Source: HGM13006 sp900757695
GTDB taxonomy: Bacteria; Bacillota; Clostridia; Oscillospirales; Oscillospiraceae
DNA: 64,000 nucleotides
NCBI GenBank assembly: GCA_959607825.1
Contig: CAUHNW010000006.1
Span: 89,953-153,952, forward strand
Reading direction: 5' to 3'
Part shown: positions 16,020 through 23,378 of the stretch, piece by piece
Position numbering within the stretch: the stretch's first letter is position 1
Layout: each line of letters starts with the position of its first letter
Made by a program: the position numbers and the translations under genes
Notes under the pieces: model-generated
Told to the model about the DNA's origin: nothing
Seen by the model: the letters and a program-made list of their open reading frames with translations, nothing else
The model's database searches: none

Positions 16020-16904
16020 CTACATAGCCTTGGGATGGCTCTTATTATAGACGGATTTCAGCTGCTGCTTCACCAGCTGAGCATACACCTGAGTGGAAGA
16101 AATATCGCTGTGCCCCATCATCTCCTGAATGGAATGAAGGTCTGCCCCATTTTCCAGCAGATGGGCCGCAAAACTGTGGCGCAGAGTGTGCGGCGTAATA
16201 TCCTTATCAATATGGGCCTTTTCCTGATAGCTCTTGACGATTTTCCAGAAGCCCTGACGGCTCATTCGGTCACCATTCATATTGACAAACAGCGCCTGCT
16301 CATTGATATCCGCAATCATCTTGGGCCGGATATTCTGCATGTATACAGCCAATGCATCCACCGCCGCAGGATAGAGGGGAATGATCCGCTCCTTTCCCTT
16401 GCTCTCGCAGTGGATAAAGCTGCCCGCCAGATTGACATCTGTAAGGTTCAGAGAAATCAGCTCTGTGACCCGAATCCCCGTGGCATAGAGCAGCTCCAGC
16501 ATGGCCTTATCCCGGTACCCCTTCATATCGGTACACTTGGGCTGAGCCAGCAGCCGCTCCACCTCTTTGCCGGTGAGCACCTGCGGAAGCTTTTTTTCAG
16601 ACTTTACCGAGGCCACATGGGCCGCCGGATTTTCCTCCATCACACCCTTGCTCACAAGATAGTGATAAAAGCCCTTAATGGAGGCCAGACTCCGGGAAAC
16701 CGTAGCCGGAGATTTCCCCTGACCGGAAAGAAAGTCAAGATATGTACTGACTCTGGTTTCCGTCACATCGGTCAGCTCCAGCTGGCGCTCTCCGGTATAT
16801 GACGCAAACTGCCTCAGATCCCGCATATACGAGGAGATCGTGTTGGCGGATGCGTGTTTTTCATCAGTCAGATAGCGCTGATAGTCAGCCAGATAGGTGT
16901 CCAT
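16020..16904 (-). CDS. xerD: Site-specific tyrosine recombinase XerD
   Basis: 294 residues, the normal Xer length. Catalytic residues: R (TGIRVTEL), K (SKGKERI), H-x-x-R (PHTLRHSFA), H (MMGHSDIS) and the nucleophile Y (STQVYAQL). The C-terminus NKSHPKAM matches the usual XerD tail, so the gene is complete although a mobile-element fragment abuts its stop codon. Xer recombinases resolve chromosome dimers at dif. The spoIIM-like gene lies 6 nt upstream. A spoIIM/xerD association also occurs in Bacillus subtilis, which supports XerD over a phage integrase. Confidence 0.93.
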   Translation of the reverse strand: MDTYLADYQRYLTDEKHASANTISSYMRDLRQFASYTGERQLELTDVTETRVSTYLDFLSGQGKSPATVSRSLASIKGFYHYLVSKGVMEENPAAHVASVKSEKKLPQVLTGKEVERLLAQPKCTDMKGYRDKAMLELLYATGIRVTELISLNLTDVNLAGSFIHCESKGKERIIPLYPAAVDALAVYMQNIRPKMIADINEQALFVNMNGDRMSRQGFWKIVKSYQEKAHIDKDITPHTLRHSFAAHLLENGADLHSIQEMMGHSDISSTQVYAQLVKQQLKSVYNKSHPKAM

Positions 16905-16910
16905 ACTCCA

Positions 16911-17480
16911 TTAAACTCCGAATCTCAGATAGTAGGCCGCACCCAGAAGATGCGACAGGGTACATTCCAGTACCGTGGCGCCCAGCAGCAAAACCGCTGT
17001 AACAGCCAAAACGCCGCCGGCATATCGCCCCTCCCCGGAAGGAAAGCGCAATCCATGCCGCAGAGCCCAATCTCCCAACAGGAAGCCATAGGGCACCACC
17101 AGCAGCAGCCGAAACAGCATCCGGCAGCCCAGAACGCCCAGCCCATTGGCCCCCTGCGCCGCAAATACAGCGCCTGCGCAGGCCCCCAGCAGCATTCCCT
17201 CCATGCCAAACAGCGGCGGGAGCAGCAGCGGACCAGCCGGGGAAAATGCCAGCAGGAAAACGCACAGAAGAAATTTTGCATTGCGCAGCAGAACAATCAA
17301 AAAGCCGCTGTCCAGTAGCCCATACTTTGCCTCGGTCTCCGCAGGAAGCCGGATCCTGAGCCCCAGCAGCTGTGTGGCCGCACACCCCAGAACGATCCCG
17401 GTCAGAAACATCAGCAGCAGAACATTGCCACTGCGGCAGCCGTAGCCGGGCAGCCGCTCTTTTGCAGAATTGCTTTGCAT
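16911..17480 (-). CDS. spoIIM: Probable stage II sporulation protein M
   Basis: 189 residues from ATG 17480 (preceded by GGGGTGAG), with five or so hydrophobic helices and few charged residues. SpoIIM is a membrane protein of the DMP engulfment peptidoglycan hydrolase complex and usually about 200-215 residues. No single motif proves identity. The call rests on size, topology and position directly upstream of xerD, as in the spoIIM-fur-yqzK-xerD cluster of Bacillus. A CATACCAT element upstream resembles a sigma-E -10 but the -35 is poor. An unrelated membrane protein remains possible. Confidence 0.65.
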   Translation of the reverse strand: MQSNSAKERLPGYGCRSGNVLLLMFLTGIVLGCAATQLLGLRIRLPAETEAKYGLLDSGFLIVLLRNAKFLLCVFLLAFSPAGPLLLPPLFGMEGMLLGACAGAVFAAQGANGLGVLGCRMLFRLLLVVPYGFLLGDWALRHGLRFPSGEGRYAGGVLAVTAVLLLGATVLECTLSHLLGAAYYLRFGV

Positions 17481-17766
17481 CACACTCACCCCATAGATGG
17501 TATGGTGGAAAGCGCCTCCGTATACCATATCTTGTGGAAAATTATTTGCTCCACAAGGGCCCACGGGCCAAATTTCTTCATCTGCAAACATAATATACTG
17601 CAAACCGGCTGAAATAGCAATACATTTTTGCATTTTTGTTCATTATGCCAAATAATTATGTATATTTTTTTATGTAAACTGCGTAACCAAAAGCAGTTTT
17701 GAGACGCCATTTTTTCAATATATTGTGGTCAAAATGCACAATACTCTGCTATTTAGGGTAATGAAA
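17481..17766. other. Gene-free AT-rich interval upstream of the spoIIM-like gene
   Basis: No gene is visible. It holds an 8-bp inverted repeat with an 11-nt spacer (17531-17538 with 17550-17557), a possible regulator site, and a strongly AT-rich stretch (17600-17720). Confidence 0.6.
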
Positions 17767-17796
17767 TACGCCCCGTGCATTCCTGCACGGGGCGTA
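17767..17796 (-). terminator. Terminator of the SCIFF maturase gene
   Basis: A perfect 13-bp stem with a TTCC/GGAA loop (17767-17779 with 17784-17796), 19 nt beyond the scfB stop. Confidence 0.85.
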
Positions 17797-17814
17797 ACTA
17801 ATATTCACCGTTCG

Positions 17815-19167
17815 TTATTTTTCCGGAATCTCTGCAAGTCCGGCTTCAATAGCGCGCATGGCAATGGCGCATTCCAGCCGCTTCCGCTGCATATCGCAGC
17901 CCAGCTTGTAGGGCTTTTTCATATCACCGTTGGCATTGAGGTTCGCCGCAGAACAGCCGCCGCTGCAATAGAACCGAGCCCAGCAATCCTGACAGTCCTC
18001 CCGGGTGTAGATGTTGAGGCCCGCAAAGGTGTTGGCAATGTCCATATTAAACTCATCGGTCAGGACACTGCCCATGCGGTACTCCTCCTTCCCTACGAAC
18101 TGATGGCAGGGATAGAGCTCGCCGTCCGGGGTCACTGCCACATATTCACAGCCGGCACCGCAGCCACGCATGCGCTTGATAACGCAAGGCCCCTGGGTCA
18201 GATCCACATTGAAATGGAAGAAATTAAAATCCTTCCGCTTCAGCATGATCTTCGCCAGCCGCTCATACTCGGCATAGATGGTGGGGAGATCCTCTTCCCG
18301 GAGCGCATAGGGATCGGAGTCATCTGCCGTAACCGGCTCCACGGAAATGCTGTCTACCCCAAGATCCGCAATGCTGAGCACATCCTGAGAGAAGTCCAGA
18401 TTTTCATGGGTAAAGGTGCCCCGGACATAGTAATCCTTGTTCTTATCCCGCTGCTCGATCAGCTTCAGGAACTTGGGTACGATCATGTCATAGCTGCCCT
18501 TGCCGTTTACCGTCAGACGATTCCGGTCGTTGACCTCCTTCCGCCCGTCCAGAGACAAGACACAGTTATCCATGTTCTCGTTGAAATACTTGATATTTTC
18601 ATCGCTGAGCAGGACGCCGTTGGTGGTCATGGTAAAACGGAAATGCTTGCCCCATTCCTTTTCATGTGCCCGGGCATACTCTACCGTAGCCTTCACCGTA
18701 TCCATAGCCATCAGGGGCTCACCGCCGAAGAAGTCTACTTCAATATTGTGGCGCTTGCCGGACTTCTTTGCCACCCAGTCAATGGCCCGAATAGCCACCT
18801 CCGGCGGCATGATCTTCCGCCCTGTGCCAAAATCGCCAGTGGAAGCAAAGCAGTACTTGCATCTGAGGTTACAGTCGTGGGACACATGGAGGCACAGTGC
18901 CTTTACCGGTGCGTCCTTGGGCACAGCCTCCGCAGGATCCACATAGTCCATAGGGGTAAACAGCAGCCCCTGCTCCTTCAGCGCCATAAGCTCCTGCCAC
19001 GCTTTTTCCGCCTCCTGACGAGGCACGCCCTCCAGCTCCGGCATCACGTCAGGGCAGTTGTCCGCCGCCGTCAGAAGGTCATAGCTGAGCTTATCCAGCA
19101 CATGAACTGCGCCGCTGTTCACATCCACCGCAATATAGCAGCCCAGTGCCGAAAATGTATGTACCAT
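17815..19167 (-). CDS. scfB: SCIFF peptide maturase, radical SAM/SPASM
   Basis: 450 residues. The radical SAM cluster motif is C99-x3-C103-x2-C106 (DCNLRCKYCFAS). The C-terminal SPASM region is Cys-rich, with C..C pairs around GCGAGCEY, CHQF, EDCQDCWARFYCSGGC and GCDMQRKRLEC. The N-terminal about 80 residues look like the peptide-binding RRE-type domain. It installs thioether bridges in the SCIFF precursor, whose gene is 86 nt upstream. Length and every cluster match the family well. Start at 19167 behind GAAGGAG. The pair is near-universal in Clostridia; the cellular role of the matured peptide is still unclear. Confidence 0.95.
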   Translation of the reverse strand: MVHTFSALGCYIAVDVNSGAVHVLDKLSYDLLTAADNCPDVMPELEGVPRQEAEKAWQELMALKEQGLLFTPMDYVDPAEAVPKDAPVKALCLHVSHDCNLRCKYCFASTGDFGTGRKIMPPEVAIRAIDWVAKKSGKRHNIEVDFFGGEPLMAMDTVKATVEYARAHEKEWGKHFRFTMTTNGVLLSDENIKYFNENMDNCVLSLDGRKEVNDRNRLTVNGKGSYDMIVPKFLKLIEQRDKNKDYYVRGTFTHENLDFSQDVLSIADLGVDSISVEPVTADDSDPYALREEDLPTIYAEYERLAKIMLKRKDFNFFHFNVDLTQGPCVIKRMRGCGAGCEYVAVTPDGELYPCHQFVGKEEYRMGSVLTDEFNMDIANTFAGLNIYTREDCQDCWARFYCSGGCSAANLNANGDMKKPYKLGCDMQRKRLECAIAMRAIEAGLAEIPEK

Positions 19168-19204
19168 AATGTTACTCCTTCGTGTTCAAAATAATCAGCA
19201 AACG

Positions 19205-19228
19205 GGGGAGGGACAAACGCCCCTCCCC
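19205..19228 (-). promoter_or_regulatory. Intercistronic hairpin between scfA and scfB
   Basis: An 8-bp all-GC/AT-paired stem (19205-19212 with 19221-19228), 8-nt loop, no T-run. It may protect the scfA message or dampen scfB so that precursor exceeds enzyme. Confidence 0.7.
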
Positions 19229-19253
19229 TCTTTGCCAAAAAATCACGTTACAA

Positions 19254-19400
19254 TCAGCGATCCTTGTTCTCGCACTTCTGGTTGGCAACCGTGCAGGAAG
19301 TTTTGCAGGCAGACTGACAAGAGGTCTGGCACTCACCGCAGCCACCCTTACATGCACTCTCTTTGAGCGTAGCGCCGGTCAGCGTTTTAATATGTTCCAT
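19254..19400 (-). CDS. scfA: SCIFF ranthipeptide precursor
   Basis: 48 residues: MEHIKTLTGATLKESACKGG, then a Cys-rich core with CGECQTSCQSACKTSCT and a final KCENKDR. This is the hallmark of the six-cysteines-in-forty-five (SCIFF) family, whose core is modified to thioethers by the radical SAM enzyme encoded next. This copy has seven cysteines: the extra one is C17 in SACKGG. The start is behind GGGAGG at 7 nt. Strong promoter (TTGAAA-17-TATAAT) directly upstream. The precursor needs no recognisable protease or exporter nearby. Confidence 0.95.
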   Translation of the reverse strand: MEHIKTLTGATLKESACKGGCGECQTSCQSACKTSCTVANQKCENKDR

Positions 19401-19432
19401 AATCTTACCTCCCTGTGTAGTAATCTTGAATT

Positions 19433-19461
19433 ATTATAACATAGCCCCGGATCAATTTCAA
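19433..19461 (-). promoter_or_regulatory. Promoter of scfA-scfB
   Basis: Minus strand TTGAAA (19461-19456), 17 bp, TATAAT (19438-19433), extended -10 TATGT. Confidence 0.85.
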
Positions 19462-19493
19462 TCGCTTTTTCTGCTTTTTCTGCAGTCCTTGCG

Positions 19494-19880
19494 TCAGCGC
19501 CGTCCGGAGCGGCGCTTCTTTTTCCCAGACTGCATGATGGCTGCCGCAAAAGCCCCAGCCATCACTGCCGCCGCCGTGGCCCACGGCATTTGCCCCAATG
19601 TCCCGAATACCACGCCACGGAGAACCAGTGTCAGCAGCAGATAGCAGCCCGCTGCCCCCACGGCCGCCGGGAGCCTTGCCCGCCCCAGCTTTGCCGACGC
19701 AGAAATCCCCGCTGCCAGCCCCGCTGCCGCAGAAATCCCCCATGCCAGATAGCGGATCCATTCCATAGGCGCTGCGCCTCCGTGTATGGCCCCGACAACT
19801 GCTGCCGCCAGCAGCATGGAAACTGCCATTCCACAGACTACGCCCCAGCCCATTGCCTTCGGAATCTCCAGATTCTTCAT
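19494..19880 (-). CDS. Small membrane protein, TIGR04086-like
   Basis: 128 residues from ATG 19880, which follows AGAGGAG at 7 nt. Four hydrophobic segments (about 8-28, 38-60, 68-90 and 95-115) are rich in Ala and Gly, and the tail is basic (GKKKRRSGRR). Size, topology and position downstream of yajC and upstream of the SCIFF genes fit the TIGR04086 family of Firmicute membrane proteins of unknown function. Membership is inferred from context and hydropathy rather than a diagnostic motif. Confidence 0.7.
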   Translation of the reverse strand: MKNLEIPKAMGWGVVCGMAVSMLLAAAVVGAIHGGAAPMEWIRYLAWGISAAAGLAAGISASAKLGRARLPAAVGAAGCYLLLTLVLRGVVFGTLGQMPWATAAAVMAGAFAAAIMQSGKKKRRSGRR

Positions 19881-19944
19881 AAAAAAGCTCCTCTCGCTGT
19901 ACTCACATAAGAGTATGCGGGAGGAGCCTTCGATATTTCTTTCC

Positions 19945-20265
19945 TTACTTGGACTCCGTGGTCTGCGTGCCCTTGGTGGAAATGGCCCAGCGGGTGAACT
20001 GAATGCGTACACGGTCTTCGCTGGTCTCAATGGTCACCAGATCATCCTTGATGTGAACGACCTTGCCCACAATGCCGCCAATGGTGGTGACTTCGTCACC
20101 AACAGACAGAGAATCCCGCATCTCACTGAGGGCTTTCTTCTTCTTGTTTTCAGGCCGGATCAGCAGGAAGTAGAATACAACGATCAGAACCACAAAGGGC
20201 AGCAGCGTGGTCAGCAGGCTGGCAGTGGTGTTGCCGCTGGCAGCAGTCAGAATGGAAAAAGACAT
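19945..20265 (-). CDS. yajC: Preprotein translocase subunit YajC
   Basis: 106 residues with one membrane helix (about 18-36, ending FYFLLIRPENKKKKA), then the conserved cytoplasmic segment LSVGDEVTTIGGIVGKVVHI. This is the YajC signature, an accessory subunit of the SecDF complex; secDF itself is not in the window. Own promoter (TTGCAA-17-TATAAT) and start behind GGAGG. The neighbourhood tgt-queA-yajC is conserved in many bacteria. Confidence 0.95.
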   Translation of the reverse strand: MSFSILTAASGNTTASLLTTLLPFVVLIVVFYFLLIRPENKKKKALSEMRDSLSVGDEVTTIGGIVGKVVHIKDDLVTIETSEDRVRIQFTRWAISTKGTQTTESK

Positions 20266-20299
20266 GATAATTCCTCCGTTTTTATTTCATCACTTTGTT

Positions 20300-20328
20300 A
20301 TTATACGGGCAGTGCCGTGGAATTGCAA
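20300..20328 (-). promoter_or_regulatory. Promoter of yajC
   Basis: Minus strand TTGCAA (20328-20323), 17 bp, TATAAT (20305-20300). Confidence 0.85.
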
Positions 20329-20335
20329 GGATAAA

Positions 20336-21466
20336 TTATATTTTTCTTGCCAGTTTCTCGGAATATTCCTCCCGGAAGGCCGCAAAATCTCCCGCATCAA
20401 TGGCATCACGGATCCGCTCCGCCAATTTGTTGTAGAAATAGAGATTGTGCATCACCGACAGCCGCATGGCCAGCATTTCCTCTGCCTTAAACAGATGGTG
20501 AATATAGCTGCGGGTATAGCGGCGGCACACCGGGCAGTCGCACTGGGGGTCAATGGGCTTCTCGTCATAGATATACTTGGCATTCTTCATATTGATGGCG
20601 CCCTCCCATGTAAACAGCCGACCATGCCGGGCGTTTCTGGCCGGCATGACGCAGTCAAAGAAGTCAACCCCTCGGGCCACCGCCTCGATGATATTACTGG
20701 GAGTTCCTACGCCCATAAGATACCGGGGCTTGTCCTCCGGCGTATAGGGTGCAAGGATGTCAAGGATATGATACATGGTCTCCGTAGGCTCGCCCACAGC
20801 AAGGCCGCCGATGGCAATCCCCGCCACGGGCATTCCCGCCAGCTGCTGCATGTGCCAGATTCGGAGATCATCAAAGGTGCCGCCCTGATTGATACCAAAG
20901 AGCACCTGACCGGGGTTTACGGTGTCCGGCAGCTTGTTGAGGCGATCCAGCTCTTTTACACACCGCTCCAGCCACCGCTGGGTGCGCTCCACCGAGTCCT
21001 TCACATATTTTCTGGGAGAGGGATTCTCCACACATTCGTCAAAAGCCATGGCGATATCCGAGCCCAGATTGGACTGGATCTGCATGCTCTCTTCCGGCCC
21101 CATGAAAATCTTATGGCCGTCCAGATGAGAGGCAAAGGTCACGCCCTCCTCCGTGATTTTTCGAAGGCCGGACAGGGAAAACACCTGAAATCCGCCGGAA
21201 TCCGTCAGGATTGGCCCGTTCCATGTCATAAATTTATGGAGGCCGCCCATGGCCTTGACCACCTGATCGCCGGGCCGCAAGTGCAGATGATAGGTATTGC
21301 TGAGCTCGATCTGCGTACCGATGTGCTCCAGATCAAAAGCGCTGAGGCCGCCCTTGATGGCCGCCTGCGTGCCCACGTTCATGAACACGGGGGTCTGCAC
21401 GGTGCCGTGGGGACAGGTAAATTCGCCCCGGCGGGCCAGTCCTTCTGTTTTGAGTACCTTAAACAT
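20336..21466 (-). CDS. tgt: tRNA-guanine transglycosylase
   Basis: 376 residues. Family motifs: the active-site region DSGGFQVFSL, GGLAVGE in the substrate pocket, the nucleophile region GVDFFDCVMPARNARHG, and the zinc ligands CDCPVC plus a His in the YIHHLF segment. It exchanges guanine 34 of GUN-anticodon tRNAs for preQ1 (or queuine). queA lies 18 nt upstream, so both queuosine steps are made from one transcript. No preQ1 biosynthesis genes are in the window. Confidence 0.97.
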   Translation of the reverse strand: MFKVLKTEGLARRGEFTCPHGTVQTPVFMNVGTQAAIKGGLSAFDLEHIGTQIELSNTYHLHLRPGDQVVKAMGGLHKFMTWNGPILTDSGGFQVFSLSGLRKITEEGVTFASHLDGHKIFMGPEESMQIQSNLGSDIAMAFDECVENPSPRKYVKDSVERTQRWLERCVKELDRLNKLPDTVNPGQVLFGINQGGTFDDLRIWHMQQLAGMPVAGIAIGGLAVGEPTETMYHILDILAPYTPEDKPRYLMGVGTPSNIIEAVARGVDFFDCVMPARNARHGRLFTWEGAINMKNAKYIYDEKPIDPQCDCPVCRRYTRSYIHHLFKAEEMLAMRLSVMHNLYFYNKLAERIRDAIDAGDFAAFREEYSEKLARKI

Positions 21467-21484
21467 AATCTCTCTCCATTTTAT

Positions 21485-22510
21485 TTATTGGATCAGCATG
21501 GCATCGCCAAAGCTGAAGAAACGATACCGCTCCTGTACTGCGGTATTATAGGCGTTCAAAATATGCTCCCGTCCCGCAAAAGCCGAAACCAGCATCACCA
21601 GCGTGCTCTCGGGCAGATGGAAATTCGTCACCAATGCGTCCATGGCCTTGAATCGGTATCCGGGGTAGATAAAAATTTCCGTCCAGCCGGAGCTTTCTTC
21701 AAAGGTGCCGTCCTCCTTCGCAAAGCTCTCCAGTGTCCGGCAGGAGGTGGTGCCCACACAGATGATTCTGCCGCCACGGCGGTGGGTCTCGTTGAGCAGC
21801 TCCGCCGTCTCCTTAGAGATCATGCAGAACTCTGAATGCATATGGTGGTCGGTGACCTCCTCCGCCGAAACAGGCCGAAACGTGCCCAGCCCCACATGCA
21901 GTGTTACATAAGCAATGCTGACACCCATGTCCTGAATTTTTTGAAGCAGTTCTTTGGTAAAATGAAGCCCCGCTGTAGGTGCCGCAGCAGAACCGGTGAC
22001 CTTGGAATACACGGTCTGATACCGCTCTCCGTTTTGTAGCTCTTCCTTAATATAGGGAGGCAGTGGCATTTTCCCCAAACGCTCCAGAATTTCGAGGAAA
22101 ATCCCCTCGTAGTGGAACTGCACCAGCTTTTTCCCCTCCTGCAGATCCTCAGCTATGGTAGCGGTGAGCTCCCCATCTCCAAAGGATACCTCTGCCCCGG
22201 GCTTCAGCTTCCGGCCCGGTCGGGCAAGGCATTCCCACTTTCCGTCCCCCTGGTCCTTCAGCAGCAGCAGCTCCACTGCGCCGCCGGTGGGGACACGATG
22301 TCCATAGAGCCGTGCAGGCAGGACCCGGCTGTCGTTGAGCACCAGCGTATCGCCGGGATGCAGATACTCCGGCAGATCATAAAAATGCCGATGGGTGATC
22401 TCGCCGCTTTCCCGATCCAGTACCATCAGCCGGGAGCCATCCCGCCGCTCCAAAGGAGTCTGTGCAATGAGCTCCTGCGGCAGGTCATAATAAAAATCAC
22501 TGGTTTTCAT
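21485..22510 (-). CDS. queA: S-adenosylmethionine:tRNA ribosyltransferase-isomerase
   Basis: 341 residues from ATG 22510 (MKTSDFYYDLP), the standard QueA beginning; an upstream in-frame start at 22537 would add nine residues with no family counterpart. Signatures: DFYYDLPQELIAQ, LVLNDSRVLPARL, the GLHFT substrate loop and HLPESTLVMLVSAFAG near the C-terminus. It transfers the ribosyl moiety of SAM to preQ1 in tRNA, giving epoxyqueuosine. It has its own promoter and leads a unit with tgt. Confidence 0.97.
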   Translation of the reverse strand: MKTSDFYYDLPQELIAQTPLERRDGSRLMVLDRESGEITHRHFYDLPEYLHPGDTLVLNDSRVLPARLYGHRVPTGGAVELLLLKDQGDGKWECLARPGRKLKPGAEVSFGDGELTATIAEDLQEGKKLVQFHYEGIFLEILERLGKMPLPPYIKEELQNGERYQTVYSKVTGSAAAPTAGLHFTKELLQKIQDMGVSIAYVTLHVGLGTFRPVSAEEVTDHHMHSEFCMISKETAELLNETHRRGGRIICVGTTSCRTLESFAKEDGTFEESSGWTEIFIYPGYRFKAMDALVTNFHLPESTLVMLVSAFAGREHILNAYNTAVQERYRFFSFGDAMLIQ

Positions 22511-22563
22511 AGATGGAAGCCCTCTAACTTTTCTCAAATAATCCGGTGATTCCGGTAAAGAAT

Positions 22564-22592
22564 ATCATAGTACATTCTGCGAAATAACGCAA
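22564..22592 (-). promoter_or_regulatory. Promoter of queA-tgt
   Basis: Minus strand TTGCGT (22592-22587), 17 bp, TATGAT (22569-22564). Confidence 0.75.
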
Positions 22593-22630
22593 CAGTTTTT
22601 CTTCCCTTTTCCGTCTCTATGGTGAAATAT

Positions 22631-22670
22631 TACAATGTTACATTGTAGCACCTTACAATGTAACATTGTA
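22631..22670. promoter_or_regulatory. Twin 17-bp palindromic operators
   Basis: TACAATG-TTA-CATTGTA (22631-22647) and TACAATG-TAA-CATTGTA (22654-22670) have identical 7-bp arms, 23 bp centre to centre, lying just upstream of the promoter of the ribbon-helix-helix gene. Confidence 0.85.
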
Positions 22671-22673
22671 CAC

Positions 22674-22702
22674 TGGACATTTCAGAGCCCTTGTGCTACA
22701 AT
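22674..22702 (+). promoter_or_regulatory. Promoter of the ribbon-helix-helix gene
   Basis: TGGACA (22674-22679), 17 bp, TACAAT (22697-22702) with TGC upstream. The -35 starts 4 bp after the second palindrome. Confidence 0.75.
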
Positions 22703-22720
22703 TCCTGCGAGGTGAAATTC

Positions 22721-22966
22721 ATGGCCGAGAAAAAGAATTCCGACGCAAAGATCCGTGCCAACAACAAGTACGCCCAATCTCACTACGACCGGATCAATAT
22801 GGCGCTCCCCAAGGGCAGCCGCCGTCTCATCGAATACTGTGCAGGGCTGCACGGTGAAAGTGTCAACCGCTATGTCTGCCGGGTCGTATTGGAACAGGTG
22901 CAGCGTGAGATCCATCAGGCAAACCGCAAAAGAGTCCATACCGGTACCTTTCTGGATCGTGACTGA
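22721..22966 (+). CDS. Arc/CopG-like ribbon-helix-helix protein
   Basis: 81 residues from ATG 22721 behind GAGGTGA (a TTG at 22691 would add ten). YDRINMALPKGSRRLIEYC looks like the beta-strand plus helix A of an Arc-type ribbon-helix-helix, followed by GESVNRYVCRVVLEQVQREI as helix B. Such small basic proteins bind palindromic DNA as dimers. Two identical palindromes lie directly upstream, so autoregulation is likely. No toxin gene follows: the next gene on the strand encodes a 72-residue orphan with its own promoter. Family assignment is by pattern only. Confidence 0.75.
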   Translation: MAEKKNSDAKIRANNKYAQSHYDRINMALPKGSRRLIEYCAGLHGESVNRYVCRVVLEQVQREIHQANRKRVHTGTFLDRD

Positions 22967-23043
22967 TCCCATCTGCTCCGGCTTTCCGTATTTTCGTACA
23001 ATAAAGCGATAAATTTCCGGGAAATTCTATGCTTCTTTTCGCC

Positions 23044-23072
23044 TTGACACAGGTTTTTCCGTATGCTACTAT
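23044..23072 (+). promoter_or_regulatory. Strong promoter of a small orphan gene
   Basis: TTGACA (23044-23049), 17 bp, TACTAT (23067-23072), extended by TGC. Confidence 0.85.
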
Positions 23073-23101
23073 GTATTTAATTTCAGAATAGAGGTTGCGG
23101 G

Positions 23102-23320
23102 ATGCATCAGTATTCTGCCGGAGGAGGCCGTACTCCCCGGATGGCAGAGGAAAGGGCCACCGCCGAAGTTCCGTCTGCTGCGGCGCAGGCGGCGCTGGAC
23201 GCAGCTGTCAACAGCGCTGCGGCTGTCATCCAAGGATGGATGGAGTGCTATTCTGCCGATATGGGGGGTATCCCTGTTGACGCCGGCTGGTTCTCCCTGC
23301 CGGCTGATTTTTTATTCTGA
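23102..23320 (+). CDS. Small protein of unknown function
   Basis: 72 residues beginning MHQYSAGGGR. The middle is an Ala-rich helix (about 20-45) and the C-terminus is hydrophobic (GWFSLPADFLF). I do not recognise it. Evidence that it is real: a near-consensus extended -10 promoter 30 nt upstream and AGAGG at good spacing before the ATG. It is followed after 58 nt by asd, which seems to have a weaker start signal of its own, so this gene could be the first of the asd-dapA-dapB transcript. No membrane helix or Cys motif is present. Confidence 0.6.
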   Translation: MHQYSAGGGRTPRMAEERATAEVPSAAAQAALDAAVNSAAAVIQGWMECYSADMGGIPVDAGWFSLPADFLF

Positions 23321-23378
23321 GCACATTTGCACATCTTCCGCCTCCGGAAGCTATGCTATTATGAGGAGCGATGCAATT

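Noticed and set aside
16005..16030. A dif site or att core at the xerD 3' end
   Set aside because: No 11-bp inverted arms around a 6-8 bp centre and no direct repeat of this stretch was found near the other edge of the scar.
15903..16802. Long plus-strand open frame of about 300 codons across xerD
   Set aside because: Only the first 39 or so residues look like a protein (J-domain). The rest is antisense to the intact xerD gene and has no family features.
17490..17560. Sigma-E promoter of the spoIIM-like gene
   Set aside because: CATACCAT is close to the -10 consensus but the -35 at the right spacing is poor, so it is not listed as a feature.
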